Positions 28,263 to 37,458 of a stretch of DNA of 64,000 nt are shown in pieces. Under the pieces are notes generated by a model, which worked only from the letters and a program-made list of their open reading frames with translations, was not told the DNA's origin and did not search any database. Location of the stretch: positions 930,001 through 994,000 of the forward strand of contig NZ_OMOQ01000001.1 in the NCBI RefSeq assembly GCF_900302475.1, read 5' to 3'. The stretch is from Defluviimonas aquaemixtae (GTDB lineage Bacteria; Pseudomonadota; Alphaproteobacteria; Rhodobacterales; Rhodobacteraceae). Made by a program: the position numbers and the translations under genes. Every line of letters begins with the position of its first letter. The stretch's first letter is position 1.

Positions 28263-30964
28263 TGGTACCCTTCAATATCCTCGTCGCAGTTTGCCTGGCC
28301 TATGTCTGCCTGCTTTTCCTCGTCGCCTTCGGCGCCGAGCGCCGGGCCGAACGCGGACGGGTAAGATGGCTGCGCTCGCCGCTCGTTTACACGTTGTCAT
28401 TGTCGATCTACTGCACGGCCTGGACGTTCTACGGCGCGGTCGGCTACGCGGCGCGCTCGGGGCTGGAATTCGTCACCATCTATCTTGGTCCCACCATTGT
28501 CGTCATCGGCTGGTGGGTGATCCTGCGCAAGCTCGTGCGCATCGGCCAGACCCAGCGCGTGACCTCGATCGCCGACCTCATCTCGGCGCGCTACGGCAAG
28601 TCGAACCTCCTCGGCGTCATCGTGACCGTGATCGCGGTCGTTGCCGCGACGCCTTACATCGCGCTCCAGCTCCAGTCGGTGACGCTGTCGTTCGGCGTCT
28701 TCGCCAGCGGCACGCCCGAGGGCTGGGGCCTGCCCGACCAGGGGGCGACGGCGCTGTGGGTCGCGGTTGGGCTCGCGCTCTTTACGATCCTTTTCGGGAC
28801 GCGCAATCTCGACGCGAACGAACGTCACCACGGCATCGTCATGGCCATCGCGCTCGAGGCGGTGGTGAAACTCGTGGCGTTGCTGGCGGTCGGCATCTTC
28901 ACTGTCTGGGGCGTCGCGGGCGGTCTTGGAGACGTGATGGCGCGGATCGAGACCTCCTCGATCGCAGACTGGCCCCTGAAGCCCGGCCGCTGGATCGGGC
29001 TGACGTTTGTCTCGGCGGCGGCGATCCTGACGCTGCCGCGCATGTTCCAGGTGATGGTCGTCGAAAACTCGGACGAGCGCCACCTGGTCACCGCGTCCTG
29101 GGCCTTCCCGCTTTATCTGATGCTGATGAGCCTCTTCGTGATTCCGATCGCGGTTGTCGGGCTTGACACGCTGCCGGAGGGCGCCAATCCCGACCTCTTT
29201 GTTCTGACCTTGCCGCTCGCAGAGGGGCGGGGCGGGCTCGCGATGCTCGCTTTTCTCGGTGGCTTCTCGTCCGCGACCTCGATGGTCATCGTCGCCGCGA
29301 TCGCTTTGGCCACGATGGTCTCGAACCATGTTGTCACGCCGCTCTGGCTGAGCATGCGCGAAGGCGGGGCGCGCGCGCCCGGCGACGTGCGCGGACTGAT
29401 CCTGATGTCGCGGCGAGTGTCGATCGTGGCGATCCTCGCGCTCGGTTACATCTACTACAGCTTCTCTGGCGGTTCGGCCGCGCTCGCCGCGATCGGGCTC
29501 ATCGCGTTCGTCGGCGTGGCCCAGATCCTGCCCGCGATGATTGGCGGCATCTTCTGGCGCGGCGCGACAGGAACCGGGGCGGCGCTGGGGCTCGGCGTGG
29601 GCTTCCTCGTCTGGCTCTACACGCTCTATCTGCCCTCCTTCGGGGCAAGTGGAGTGTTGTCGGAACGGCTGATGGCCGAGGGCCCCGCAGGCGTTGCATG
29701 GCTCAGGCCCTACGCGCTCTTCGGGATTGAAGGCATGGACCCGCTCTTGCACGCGCTCTTCTGGTCGATGGCGCTCAATACCGGTGTCTTCCTAACGGCG
29801 TCGCTTATGTCCTTCCCTGGGCCGGTCGAGCGGATGCAGGGCCTGACCTTCGTCAATGTTTTCGAACAGGATCCGGGCACTCGAGGCTGGCTTCGTGGAG
29901 GGGCCGAGGCCGAGGATCTTCTGATCATGTCGCAGGGCATCATCGGTGCGGAGGAGGCGCAGGGATTCTTTCAGGCCGAGGCGACGCGTCAGGGCAAGGT
30001 GGGTTACCTTCCCGACACCACCCCGGACTTCATCGAGCGGTTGGAACGCCGCCTGTCCGGTGCGGTCGGTGCTGCCACGGCGCATGCGATGATCGCGCAG
30101 TTCGCGGACGGCGCGGCGGTGTCGGCGCAGGACCTGCTCGCCGTAGCCTCCGAGGCGCAGCAGATCCTCGAATATTCCACTCAACTCGAAGCCAAATCGG
30201 ATGAGCTCGAACGCACCGCGCGGCAACTCTCCGAAGCAAACGAGAAGCTGCGCGACCTCTCAGTGCAGAAGGACGCCTTCCTCAGCCAGATCAGCCACGA
30301 ACTCAGGACCCCCATGACCTCGATCCGGGCATTTTCCGAGATCCTGATGGACCCCGAGCTCCCGGCCGAGTTGCAGGAAAAGTACGCCACCGTCATTCAT
30401 GACGAAACGATCCGCCTTACGCGGCTTCTCGACGACCTTCTGGACCTTTCGGTCCTGGAGAATCGCAAGGTGCAGCTCAACGTGAAGGTCGCGAATCTGC
30501 ACGACCTCATCAATCACGCGGTTCAGAGCGCGTCGAACACCCGCCCCGAGCGCGTCTTCACCATCCATCGCGATCTGCCTTCGGAACATATCCCGGTCAT
30601 CACCGACACGGACCGGCTGGTGCAGGTCTTTATCAACCTGGTCTCGAATGCGCGCAAATACTGCGATGCCGCGAAGCCCGAACTCACGATCTCGGCCCGG
30701 CGCAGGGGCGGGCGCATCACCGTCGATTTCATCGACAACGGCTCGGGCATCCCGCGCGCCTCGCAGCGGCTGATCTTCGAGAAGTTTTCGCGCTTGACCG
30801 ACACGGCGCGGGCCGGCGGCGCGGGGCTCGGCCTCGCGATCTGCCGCGAGATAATGGCCAATCTAAGCGGCTCTATCGCCTATCTGCCGGGGCAGGGCGG
30901 TGCTGCCTTCCGCGTCTCGCTGCCCGTCAGGATTGAGACCACGGCAGAAACGGCAGAAGCCTAG
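28262..30964 (+). CDS. Sodium/solute symporter-histidine kinase fusion
   Basis: A 900-residue transporter-sensor. Residues 1 to ~500 form an SLC5/SSS symporter with about 13 membrane helices (for example LSLSIYCTAWTFYGAVGYAA and GGFSSATSMVIVAAIALATM). A linker with a coiled coil (LERTARQLSEANEKLRDLSV) leads to a HisKA domain with the phosphorylated His near 679 in SQISHELRTPMTS, then HATPase_c with NLVSNARKY, DNGSGIP and GAGLGLAI. There is no PAS or receiver domain. CbrA-type proteins sense substrate flux and signal to a response regulator; none is adjacent, so its partner is encoded elsewhere. Confidence 0.95.
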   Translation: MVPFNILVAVCLAYVCLLFLVAFGAERRAERGRVRWLRSPLVYTLSLSIYCTAWTFYGAVGYAARSGLEFVTIYLGPTIVVIGWWVILRKLVRIGQTQRVTSIADLISARYGKSNLLGVIVTVIAVVAATPYIALQLQSVTLSFGVFASGTPEGWGLPDQGATALWVAVGLALFTILFGTRNLDANERHHGIVMAIALEAVVKLVALLAVGIFTVWGVAGGLGDVMARIETSSIADWPLKPGRWIGLTFVSAAAILTLPRMFQVMVVENSDERHLVTASWAFPLYLMLMSLFVIPIAVVGLDTLPEGANPDLFVLTLPLAEGRGGLAMLAFLGGFSSATSMVIVAAIALATMVSNHVVTPLWLSMREGGARAPGDVRGLILMSRRVSIVAILALGYIYYSFSGGSAALAAIGLIAFVGVAQILPAMIGGIFWRGATGTGAALGLGVGFLVWLYTLYLPSFGASGVLSERLMAEGPAGVAWLRPYALFGIEGMDPLLHALFWSMALNTGVFLTASLMSFPGPVERMQGLTFVNVFEQDPGTRGWLRGGAEAEDLLIMSQGIIGAEEAQGFFQAEATRQGKVGYLPDTTPDFIERLERRLSGAVGAATAHAMIAQFADGAAVSAQDLLAVASEAQQILEYSTQLEAKSDELERTARQLSEANEKLRDLSVQKDAFLSQISHELRTPMTSIRAFSEILMDPELPAELQEKYATVIHDETIRLTRLLDDLLDLSVLENRKVQLNVKVANLHDLINHAVQSASNTRPERVFTIHRDLPSEHIPVITDTDRLVQVFINLVSNARKYCDAAKPELTISARRRGGRITVDFIDNGSGIPRASQRLIFEKFSRLTDTARAGGAGLGLAICREIMANLSGSIAYLPGQGGAAFRVSLPVRIETTAETAEA

Positions 30965-31035
30965 ATCAACCCTTTGGTAACCCTGTTCTGCAATTGATCG
31001 GCAGGAGTCCCGCGAATTCTGGCGGATATGGAGGC

Positions 31036-32103
31036 ATGACGGAAGCGACGTCCAAGCCCGTGCTGAAGCGGATGGCGGAAGCCGGCCGCAGCCTTTCGGG
31101 GGGCGGCACAGTCACGCCCGTGAAGGTCTTGGGCCAGGCACTCGCCAAGGCGGCGCAGGATATGCTGAAACTGCCCGTGAAGGTCGCCGAGGCGACCGAT
31201 ATCCGCATGGCCCTGGCCGAGATGCCCGAACGCCTTCCCGAACGCGCGCTGCTGGCCGTGCTCGAAGGGCCGGGCGAGGGGCTCGGGCTCGCGGCGCTTT
31301 CGCCCGAGACGACGGCGACACTGATCGAGATGCAGACGACGGGGCAGATCGGCGCGGCCGAGGTGGCGTCTCGCAAACCCACGCGCACGGATGCCACGAT
31401 GTCGGCGCGCATCATCGACCGGGTGCTCGAAGAGATGGAGGTGTTGCTCGGCGCTGATCCTGCGATCGCCTGGGTAGGCGGGTTCCGCTATGCCTCGTTC
31501 CTCGACGATCCTCGGCCGCTTGGTCTCCTTCTGGAAGACACGATCTACCGCGCGATCACGCTCACGCTCGATTTCGGGGTGGAAGGGGCGCGTCGCGGAA
31601 CGTTGCTGCTCTTGCTTCCAGCTGACGGCAAGGGGGCGCCACCGCTACTGCGGCCCGATGGCGCGCCAGTGCCCGCGCCGGGTGCCGGGGCGGCGGCCGA
31701 GGCCGAGTGGCGCGACCGTATGGAAGGCGCGGTCCTGGGAGCGCGCGCCCAGCTTACCGGCGTCCTCGACCGCGTGTCCCTGCCGCTCTCGGCGGTCCTC
31801 GCACTCAAGCCAGGCGCGGTGGTGCAGCTTTCCAAGGGCGCGCTCACCCGTGTCCGGGTAGAGGGGCGCGGCAACCGCTTCCTCGCCTGGGGCAAGCTCG
31901 GGCAATGTCAGGGCAGCCTGGCGGTGCGCCTCATGATCGACGCCCGGGAAGAGGATTCTTCGGACGATACTGCCGCCGGACCTAGCCCGGCCGCCGATCC
32001 TGCCCTGAAGATCACCCGGTCGGCCGCGACCGTCACCCAGGCGCCCGCTCCGGACGCGCAACCGGTCCCCGCCGCCAAGCCGACTGCGGCCGCGCCCGGC
32101 TAG
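31036..32103 (+). CDS. FliM/FliN C-terminal (SpoA) domain protein
   Basis: A 355-residue protein. Residues ~230-300 match the SpoA/FliN domain (LTGVLDRVSLPLSAVLALKPG, then VRVEGRGNRFLAWGKLGQCQG). The upstream part resembles a degenerate FliM middle domain, and the last ~50 residues are a Pro/Ala-rich tail. ATG 31036 with GGAGG-like sequence is preferred over an upstream alternative. Family members form the flagellar C-ring or type III secretion sorting platform, but the window contains no other flagellar or secretion gene. It may act as a motor-switch component at a distance, or be repurposed. Confidence 0.78.
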   Translation: MTEATSKPVLKRMAEAGRSLSGGGTVTPVKVLGQALAKAAQDMLKLPVKVAEATDIRMALAEMPERLPERALLAVLEGPGEGLGLAALSPETTATLIEMQTTGQIGAAEVASRKPTRTDATMSARIIDRVLEEMEVLLGADPAIAWVGGFRYASFLDDPRPLGLLLEDTIYRAITLTLDFGVEGARRGTLLLLLPADGKGAPPLLRPDGAPVPAPGAGAAAEAEWRDRMEGAVLGARAQLTGVLDRVSLPLSAVLALKPGAVVQLSKGALTRVRVEGRGNRFLAWGKLGQCQGSLAVRLMIDAREEDSSDDTAAGPSPAADPALKITRSAATVTQAPAPDAQPVPAAKPTAAAPG

Positions 32104-32439
32104 CGACTACCCCTTGGCGCGCCTGGAAGAAGCGTCAATTTCCACGCCGGCTTGCTCCTTCCCTTGCCCTCACAGCCTCGGGACGCCGTGCCACCCGCCC
32201 ATCTGGCCTTGGCGCAGCCTCTTGGTTGTCGCACCGTGAAAGCCCCGCGAAACCGGGAGAAGTGTGGCACAGGGAGAGCGAGGGAATTGATCGATTTGAC
32301 GTTGCCGCGAAGCTGTCCGGGTCTGGTGTGAGACCGATGAACCTTTTCGTCGGGTCACAGAGAATGTCGCATTCGTCATAGAGGCGGCCTTCTCCGTGCC
32401 ACAAAATGGCGCCGAGACGCAGCTGTGAGGGCGGCATCC
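32104..32439. other. Gap upstream of the dioxygenase gene
   Basis: A 336-base stretch with no convincing gene. A minus-strand frame (32135-32437) contains a stretch beginning ILCDPTKRFIGLTPDPD whose composition is mixed; I cannot assign it. The promoter for the TauD-like gene is expected here. Confidence 0.4.
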
Positions 32440-33297
32440 ATGATTGAGGTCAAGCGGGTTACGCCTGCGCTCGGCGCGGTGGTGGATGGCGTGGATTTCA
32501 CCAGATCCATAGAGCCGCAAGTGCGCGACGCGATCTACCAAGCGCTGCTCGACAACCTCGTGATTTTCTTTCGAGGCACGGACATATCGCCTGCCATGCA
32601 TGTCGAGTTCGCGCGCATGTTCGGTCAGATCGACGAGCCGCACCCGCTATATCCGCACGTGGACGGCTATCAGAACATCGTTCTTCTCGAGAACGACCCC
32701 GGCGCGCCGCCCGACACCAACAGTTGGCACACGGACCTCACCTTCAAGCGGGAACAGCCCTTCGCCTCGATCCTTGTCGCCAGGGTCGTGCCCGAAGTCG
32801 GCGGCGATACGATGTGGTCCAGCCTCTACGCGGCCTATGACCGTCTCCCCTCCGGCATGCAGAACGACCTCGCGACGCTTGAGGCAATCCATGACATGGG
32901 CGATTTCAGGAACAGCTTCGCCAACGAAAAGAACGGCAAGACGGGCGAGGAGAGACTCAATGAAAGTGTGGGCCGTTTTGGGCACAGAATCCGTCCCCTC
33001 GTCGCTACGCACCCGGTTTCGGGTCGCAGATTCCTGAACTTCAATGAAGCCTTCGTTACCCATATCGTCGGACTGACGACAAATGAATCGAGCGCTCTGC
33101 GGACCTTCCTCGCCAATCACATGAACAAGCCGGAGGATCAGGTTCGCTGGCGCTGGCAGGCTGGGGATATCGCGATGTGGGACAACCGCGTGACCATGCA
33201 CTACGCGGTGGCGGATTATCTGCCACAGTACAGATGCATGAACCGTGTGACGGTAGTCCGGGATGGACGCGCTGACACGCGCGCTCGGAGCGCGTAG
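32440..33297 (+). CDS. TauD/TfdA-family 2-oxoglutarate dioxygenase
   Basis: A 285-residue Fe(II)/2-oxoglutarate-dependent oxygenase. The facial triad is His97 and Asp99 in NSWHTDLTF and the distal His254 in TMHYAVADYLPQYRCMNRVT, where the following Arg should bind 2-oxoglutarate. Enzymes of this family release sulfite from taurine, or attack aryloxy acids, alkyl sulfates and similar compounds. No transporter or sulfur gene lies beside it, so the substrate is open. ATG 32440 with GAGG upstream is preferred over the GTG 15 bases earlier. Confidence 0.9.
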   Translation: MIEVKRVTPALGAVVDGVDFTRSIEPQVRDAIYQALLDNLVIFFRGTDISPAMHVEFARMFGQIDEPHPLYPHVDGYQNIVLLENDPGAPPDTNSWHTDLTFKREQPFASILVARVVPEVGGDTMWSSLYAAYDRLPSGMQNDLATLEAIHDMGDFRNSFANEKNGKTGEERLNESVGRFGHRIRPLVATHPVSGRRFLNFNEAFVTHIVGLTTNESSALRTFLANHMNKPEDQVRWRWQAGDIAMWDNRVTMHYAVADYLPQYRCMNRVTVVRDGRADTRARSA

Positions 33298-33597
33298 CGG
33301 GTAATAAGCGTTGCGCTAGGCGAAACGCAATCCAGATCTCACGCATGTCGCCAGATAGCAGATGAAAGGTTCGTCTGGATACCGGCGTCAATACTGACAA
33401 TGAACGGCGGATCTGTCCCGCATCGATGGCTAAGCGCCGATCCTGACGCCCATGACGCGCGGAAGAAGGGACCATCCCGGAGTGGCCCGCACGTACAGAA
33501 GGACACTTGGCAAACGCCCAACGAAACTAGGATCAGTGAATAGTTTCAACCATGTGTGCATATCTTCACGCGCGAAACGCCGCGATATTCGCGCCGG
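33298..33597. other. 300-base gap without a recognised gene
   Basis: The sequence lies between the stops of two convergent genes. It has lower GC than its flanks. Several short frames exist but none has recognisable content. Confidence 0.4.
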
Positions 33598-34026
33598 TCA
33601 GGCCGAGTTCGCCAGCGCGTCGATCTGAGGCCGGAACGGTTCGAGATTGTAGCCCCAACGCTGCGTGATCCGGATCAGTTCATCCGTCGGTCGCTGTCCG
33701 GCCTCGCTCAGCGCCCAGACGATCGACGATCGGTTGCCGGACGCGCAGTAGGCCAGCACGGGGCCTTTTGATGCGGCGACCGCTTCGCCTTGGGCAGTCA
33801 CGTTCTCCATCGTGATCGCGCCGCCGACCACCGGGTTCGCAATGAAGGTCAGACCCGCCGACTCGATTGCCCGGCGCAGCGCCTCGGTTCGCAGCTCGGG
33901 CGGGACCTCGTTGTCCGGCCGGTTGTCGATGACGGTGGTGAAGCCCGCATCGCGGATCGCCTCCGCATGCTCGGGCGCGATCTGGGGCGACACGGCGTAT
34001 CTCTCAGTCAGGTTGCGGATGTCCAT
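33598..34026 (-). CDS. TIGR01244-type sulfur transferase/phosphatase
   Basis: A 142-residue protein of the DUF442/TIGR01244 group. It has the dual-specificity-phosphatase-like N-terminus (RYAVSPQIAPEHAEAIRDAG, TVIDNRPDNEVP) and the P-loop cysteine in YCASGNRSS. In this group the loop is often C-x4-R, as here, rather than the C-x5-R of classical phosphatases. ATG 34026 gives the natural N-terminus MDIRNLTERYAVS; the frame is open to 34146. Relatives are linked to sulfide oxidation or beta-lactamase-like Blh proteins. The role here is unknown. Confidence 0.85.
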   Translation of the reverse strand: MDIRNLTERYAVSPQIAPEHAEAIRDAGFTTVIDNRPDNEVPPELRTEALRRAIESAGLTFIANPVVGGAITMENVTAQGEAVAASKGPVLAYCASGNRSSIVWALSEAGQRPTDELIRITQRWGYNLEPFRPQIDALANSA

Positions 34027-34206
34027 GAAAGCCCTCAGGATGCAGCATACCGGTCGAGGCAGCTTCGCGCCGCCCGCGCGGCGACAATACCCGCGATCAT
34101 GGCGCGAAGGAAGGGCCGCCAACGACCCGCCCGCGCCGCAGGTCAAGCATTCACCACGGCGTGCAGAGCCATGAATTATTGCATGAAACGCTTCGCCAAC
34201 GCAGGA

Positions 34207-34220
34207 TTGACTTGCATCAA
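34207..34220 (+). promoter_or_regulatory. FnrL/FNR box upstream of the DksA/TraR-type gene
   Basis: TTGAC-TTGC-ATCAA has the same two half sites as the hemA box and lies 59 bases before the start at 34280, nearly the same distance as in hemA. It predicts oxygen-dependent control of the zinc-finger gene. Confidence 0.72.
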
Positions 34221-34279
34221 GGCCCGCGACGTCACAGCCTGACTAGATGTGTGTCCGGGTAACGCAAAAGGAGAGCACG

Positions 34280-34603
34280 ATGAAATCCACCGCCCAACGC
34301 AAGGCCGAGCTCGAAGCCCGCCGCGCGGTCCTCAATGACCGCATAGCCGGGATCGGGAAGGAGCTTGATAGCCACGAATCCAAGGATTGGGAGGAGATGG
34401 CGGTGGAACGCGAAGCCGACGAGGTGCTCGAGGATCTCGGTCAATCCGCGAAGAACGAACTGCGCATGATCGAGGCAGCGCTGCAACGGATCGAAGAGGG
34501 CGAATACGGCTATTGCACCACGTGCGGCGACCAGATCTCCGAAGAACGGCTCGACCTTCTGCCCGCAACGCCCTTCTGTCCGAACTGCGCGCCCGGACGC
34601 TGA
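34280..34603 (+). CDS. DksA/TraR-family zinc-finger protein
   Basis: A 107-residue protein. An N-terminal coiled coil (residues ~5-75) is followed by a C4 zinc finger: GYCTTCGDQI and FCPNCAPG. DksA-type proteins enter the RNA polymerase secondary channel and modify promoter selection, often with ppGpp. This short form may lack the acidic coiled-coil tip, so true DksA activity is uncertain. AAGGAGA precedes the ATG. An FNR box 59 bases upstream suggests low-oxygen induction or repression. Confidence 0.88.
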   Translation: MKSTAQRKAELEARRAVLNDRIAGIGKELDSHESKDWEEMAVEREADEVLEDLGQSAKNELRMIEAALQRIEEGEYGYCTTCGDQISEERLDLLPATPFCPNCAPGR

Positions 34604-34689
34604 GCCACTCCGACGCGCGGCGCAGCCATTGCCAATGCGCCGCCGTCCCCTAAAGTGGTGCGAAACGGCGCAACGGGGGATCTGACAGA

Positions 34690-36786
34690 ATGACGGAAGT
34701 GGTTCGGGTCAACCGGTCCGACGGGGTCGCCACGATCACGATCGACAATCCGCCGGTCAATGCGCTCGGCCATGCGGTGCGCAAAGGTTTGCTCGCCGCG
34801 CTCGAAGCAGCGTGGTCCGACCCCGACGTCCGGGCCATCGTCCTTTGCGCCGCGGGGCGCACCTGGCCCGCCGGCGCCGACATCCGGGAATTCGGCAAGC
34901 CGCCTGGCGAACCGTCGCTGCCCGCGCTCTGCCGGGCACTGTCGAAAAGCCGCAAGCCGGTCGTCGTAGCGCTGCACGGAAATGTTCTCGGCGGCGGGCT
35001 GGAGCTTGCGCTTGTCGCGGGCCTGCGCATCGCCCGGCCTGGCACGCAGCTTGGCCTGCCCGAGGTGTCGCTCGGCATACTGCCGGGTGGGGGCGGAACC
35101 CAGCGGCTGCCGCGGCTGATCGGTGCGAAGCCCGCCCTCGGCATGATGCTGACCGGTCTGCCGATCACCGCCGAGCGCGCCGGAGACCTCGGCCTCGTCG
35201 ACGTTCTCGCCGACGATCCCGACGCCGCTGCCGACCGCGCCGCGCGCGCTTGGATCGCGGGAGAGGCGGACCTGCCGCTCGCCTCCGAGCGTAAAGTGAC
35301 GCCGACAGATGCCGAGGCATGGCTATCGGCCGTAGCCGAGGCGCGTAGGGGTCTCGGGCCGTCGGGGCGCCTGCCCGCGCCCGCCCGCATCGTCGACTGC
35401 GTTGAAGCCGCGCTGCTTCTGCCGGAAGACGAGGGCCACGCCTTCGAGCGCGTCGCCTTCAAAGAGCTTCTGGCGACGCCGCAATCGGCCGCCCTGCGTC
35501 ACGCCTTCCTGGCGGAGCGCCGCGCCCAGCGGCCATCGGGTGTTGGCGGCGCGTCGCCGCGCGAGATCGAACATGTCGGCGTGGTCGGCGGCGGCTTCAT
35601 GGGGGCGGGCATCGCGACGGCGCTGATCGGCGCGGGCTACAAGGTCACGCTTCTGGAGCGCGACGCGGAAGCGCTCGCGGCCGGCCTTGCGCGTGTCGCA
35701 ACGCAGCACGAGCGCGCGGTCGAGAAGGGCCGCCTCGACCCCGAAATGCGCGAGGAGGAATGGGCCCGGATCGAGGGCGCGACCCAGGTCGAGGCATTCC
35801 ATCCAGTCGACATGGTGATCGAGGCCGCCTTCGAGGACGAGGCCGTCAAATCCGGCATACTCGCCGAACTCGACCGCGTCGTGAAGCCGGGTGCGATCCT
35901 TGCCACCAACACTTCCTACCTCGACATCAACCGGCTTGCCGACGCGACGTCCCGTCCCGGCGACGTGATCGGGCTGCATTTCTTCTCGCCCGTTCACGCG
36001 ATGAAACTCATCGAGGTCGTGGTAACGGATCGGACCGAACCCGATGTCGTGGCAACTGGGTTTGCCGTGGCCAAGCGCCTCGGCAAGGTGGCGGTTCGTG
36101 CGGGTGTGTGCGACGGGTTCATCGGCAACCGGATGCTGACGGCGTATCGAACGGCTACGGATTTCCTGCTCGAGGACGGCGCCTCGCCCTACGAAGTCGA
36201 CCGCGCCATGGTCGCCTTTGGCTTCCCCCTCGGCCCCTATCAGGTGCTAGACATGGCCGGGCTCGACATTTCCTGGGCGCGGCGCAAGTGGCTTGCCGCG
36301 GCGCGTGATCCGACCCGGCGCTACGTCGCGATCGGGGACAGGCTGTGCGAGGCGGGCCGGCTCGGCCAGAAGGCGGGACGGGGCTACTACCTCTATTCCG
36401 AGGGCGGCCGCAAGGGTGTCGAGGACTCCGAGGTGCTGAAGCTGATCGAGGCGGAGCGCGATGCGAAGGGCATCGTCGCCCGTCCCGTGTCGGAACGGGA
36501 GATCCAGAAGCGTGCGCTCGCCGCGATGGCCAACGAGGGCGCGCGCATACTTGAGGAAAAGATCGCCGAGCGCCCTTCGGACATCGATCTCGTGATGATG
36601 ATGGGCTACGGCTTTCCGCGCTGGCGCGGCGGGCCGATGCTAGTTGCGGATCGGGAGGATCCGCTCATGGTTCGCGACCGCCTGCGCGACTATGCGCGCG
36701 AGGACGAGTGGTTCTGGCGTCCCGCGCCGCTCTGGGACGAGTTGATCAAGAACGGACGCACCTTCGACGATCTCAACGCGGACTGA
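34690..36786 (+). CDS. Bifunctional enoyl-CoA hydratase/3-hydroxyacyl-CoA dehydrogenase (FadJ/FadB type)
   Basis: A 698-residue beta-oxidation enzyme. Residues ~1-190 are an enoyl-CoA hydratase (LHGNVLGGGLELALVAGLRI, SLGILPGGGGTQRLPR). From ~297 a Rossmann domain carries GVVGGGFMGAGIATALIGAG. The dehydrogenase His430 lies in LHFFSPVHAMKLIEVV, and two C-terminal 3HCDH domains follow (CDGFIGNRMLTAYR). The product would feed a thiolase, which is not adjacent. It stands alone behind the DksA-type gene and ends before a convergent small gene. Confidence 0.95.
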   Translation: MTEVVRVNRSDGVATITIDNPPVNALGHAVRKGLLAALEAAWSDPDVRAIVLCAAGRTWPAGADIREFGKPPGEPSLPALCRALSKSRKPVVVALHGNVLGGGLELALVAGLRIARPGTQLGLPEVSLGILPGGGGTQRLPRLIGAKPALGMMLTGLPITAERAGDLGLVDVLADDPDAAADRAARAWIAGEADLPLASERKVTPTDAEAWLSAVAEARRGLGPSGRLPAPARIVDCVEAALLLPEDEGHAFERVAFKELLATPQSAALRHAFLAERRAQRPSGVGGASPREIEHVGVVGGGFMGAGIATALIGAGYKVTLLERDAEALAAGLARVATQHERAVEKGRLDPEMREEEWARIEGATQVEAFHPVDMVIEAAFEDEAVKSGILAELDRVVKPGAILATNTSYLDINRLADATSRPGDVIGLHFFSPVHAMKLIEVVVTDRTEPDVVATGFAVAKRLGKVAVRAGVCDGFIGNRMLTAYRTATDFLLEDGASPYEVDRAMVAFGFPLGPYQVLDMAGLDISWARRKWLAAARDPTRRYVAIGDRLCEAGRLGQKAGRGYYLYSEGGRKGVEDSEVLKLIEAERDAKGIVARPVSEREIQKRALAAMANEGARILEEKIAERPSDIDLVMMMGYGFPRWRGGPMLVADREDPLMVRDRLRDYAREDEWFWRPAPLWDELIKNGRTFDDLNAD

Positions 36787-36799
36787 ACAGGTGCCGGGC

Positions 36800-37015
36800 T
36801 TAGCTGAGCGCGATGCCCACAACGACCATCATGAGCCCGAGCGCCGACAGCAGGAGCGCACCGAAATTCCAGATCACGGCCTTCTGAATCCGCGCACGCA
36901 GCTCCGGGCCGGTCAGGTTGGCCGCCTTGTCGCGCGCAACCCGCAGGATGCACCAGACAAGCAGCGCGAGCCCGGCCAGCGTGACCGCCGCACCCGTCCA
37001 GATCATCCACGCCAT
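36800..37015 (-). CDS. Small two-helix membrane protein
   Basis: A 71-residue protein with two transmembrane helices (MIWTGAAVTLAGLALLVWCI and AVIWNFGALLLSALGLMMVV) joined by a charged loop (RVARDKAANLTGPELRARIQ). A CAGGAGA ribosome site precedes the ATG, supporting a real gene. Function is unknown. Confidence 0.78.
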   Translation of the reverse strand: MAWMIWTGAAVTLAGLALLVWCILRVARDKAANLTGPELRARIQKAVIWNFGALLLSALGLMMVVVGIALS

Positions 37016-37139
37016 CGGCCGTCTCCTGTTTCGTTCTCCGCCGCCCTAGCGCGATCCCGCGCGCGGGGCAAGCGCGGGGCTTGAAGGGCGCGGGCCGAGC
37101 GACTAGTCAGGGCGCTGGTCCCCCGACGGAGAGAATGCG

Positions 37140-37400
37140 ATGAACCAGCCAGTGTCCGATGCCACCTACAATGTCACCGCCGACGAGCTTCGCCAGCTCA
37201 TCGAGCGCTACGAGCATCTGGAGGCCGAAAAAAAGGACATCGCCGACCAGCAGAAAGAGGTGATGGCCGAGGCAAAGGGTCGCGGTTACGACACCAAGGT
37301 CATGCGCAAGGTGATCGCGCTTCGGAAGCGTGACAAGGACGACCTGGCAGAGGAGGAAGCGGTCCTCGAGATGTACAAGGCTGCGCTCGGTATGGCCTGA
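37140..37400 (+). CDS. gapR: GapR family protein (DUF2312)
   Basis: An 86-residue DUF2312 protein. The family includes Caulobacter GapR, a tetrameric clamp that binds overtwisted DNA ahead of RNA polymerase and the replisome and stimulates topoisomerases. Recognisable parts are ELRQLIERYEHLEAEKKDIA, a long helix, and GYDTKVMRKVIALRKRD. A GGAGAG ribosome site precedes the ATG. The assignment rests on family membership; length and layout agree with known members. Confidence 0.9.
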   Translation: MNQPVSDATYNVTADELRQLIERYEHLEAEKKDIADQQKEVMAEAKGRGYDTKVMRKVIALRKRDKDDLAEEEAVLEMYKAALGMA

Positions 37401-37458
37401 GCGGGCGCCGGCCAGCCCGTCGTGCTATCATTGCCCCTCACAGCAGCGGAGGACGGAC

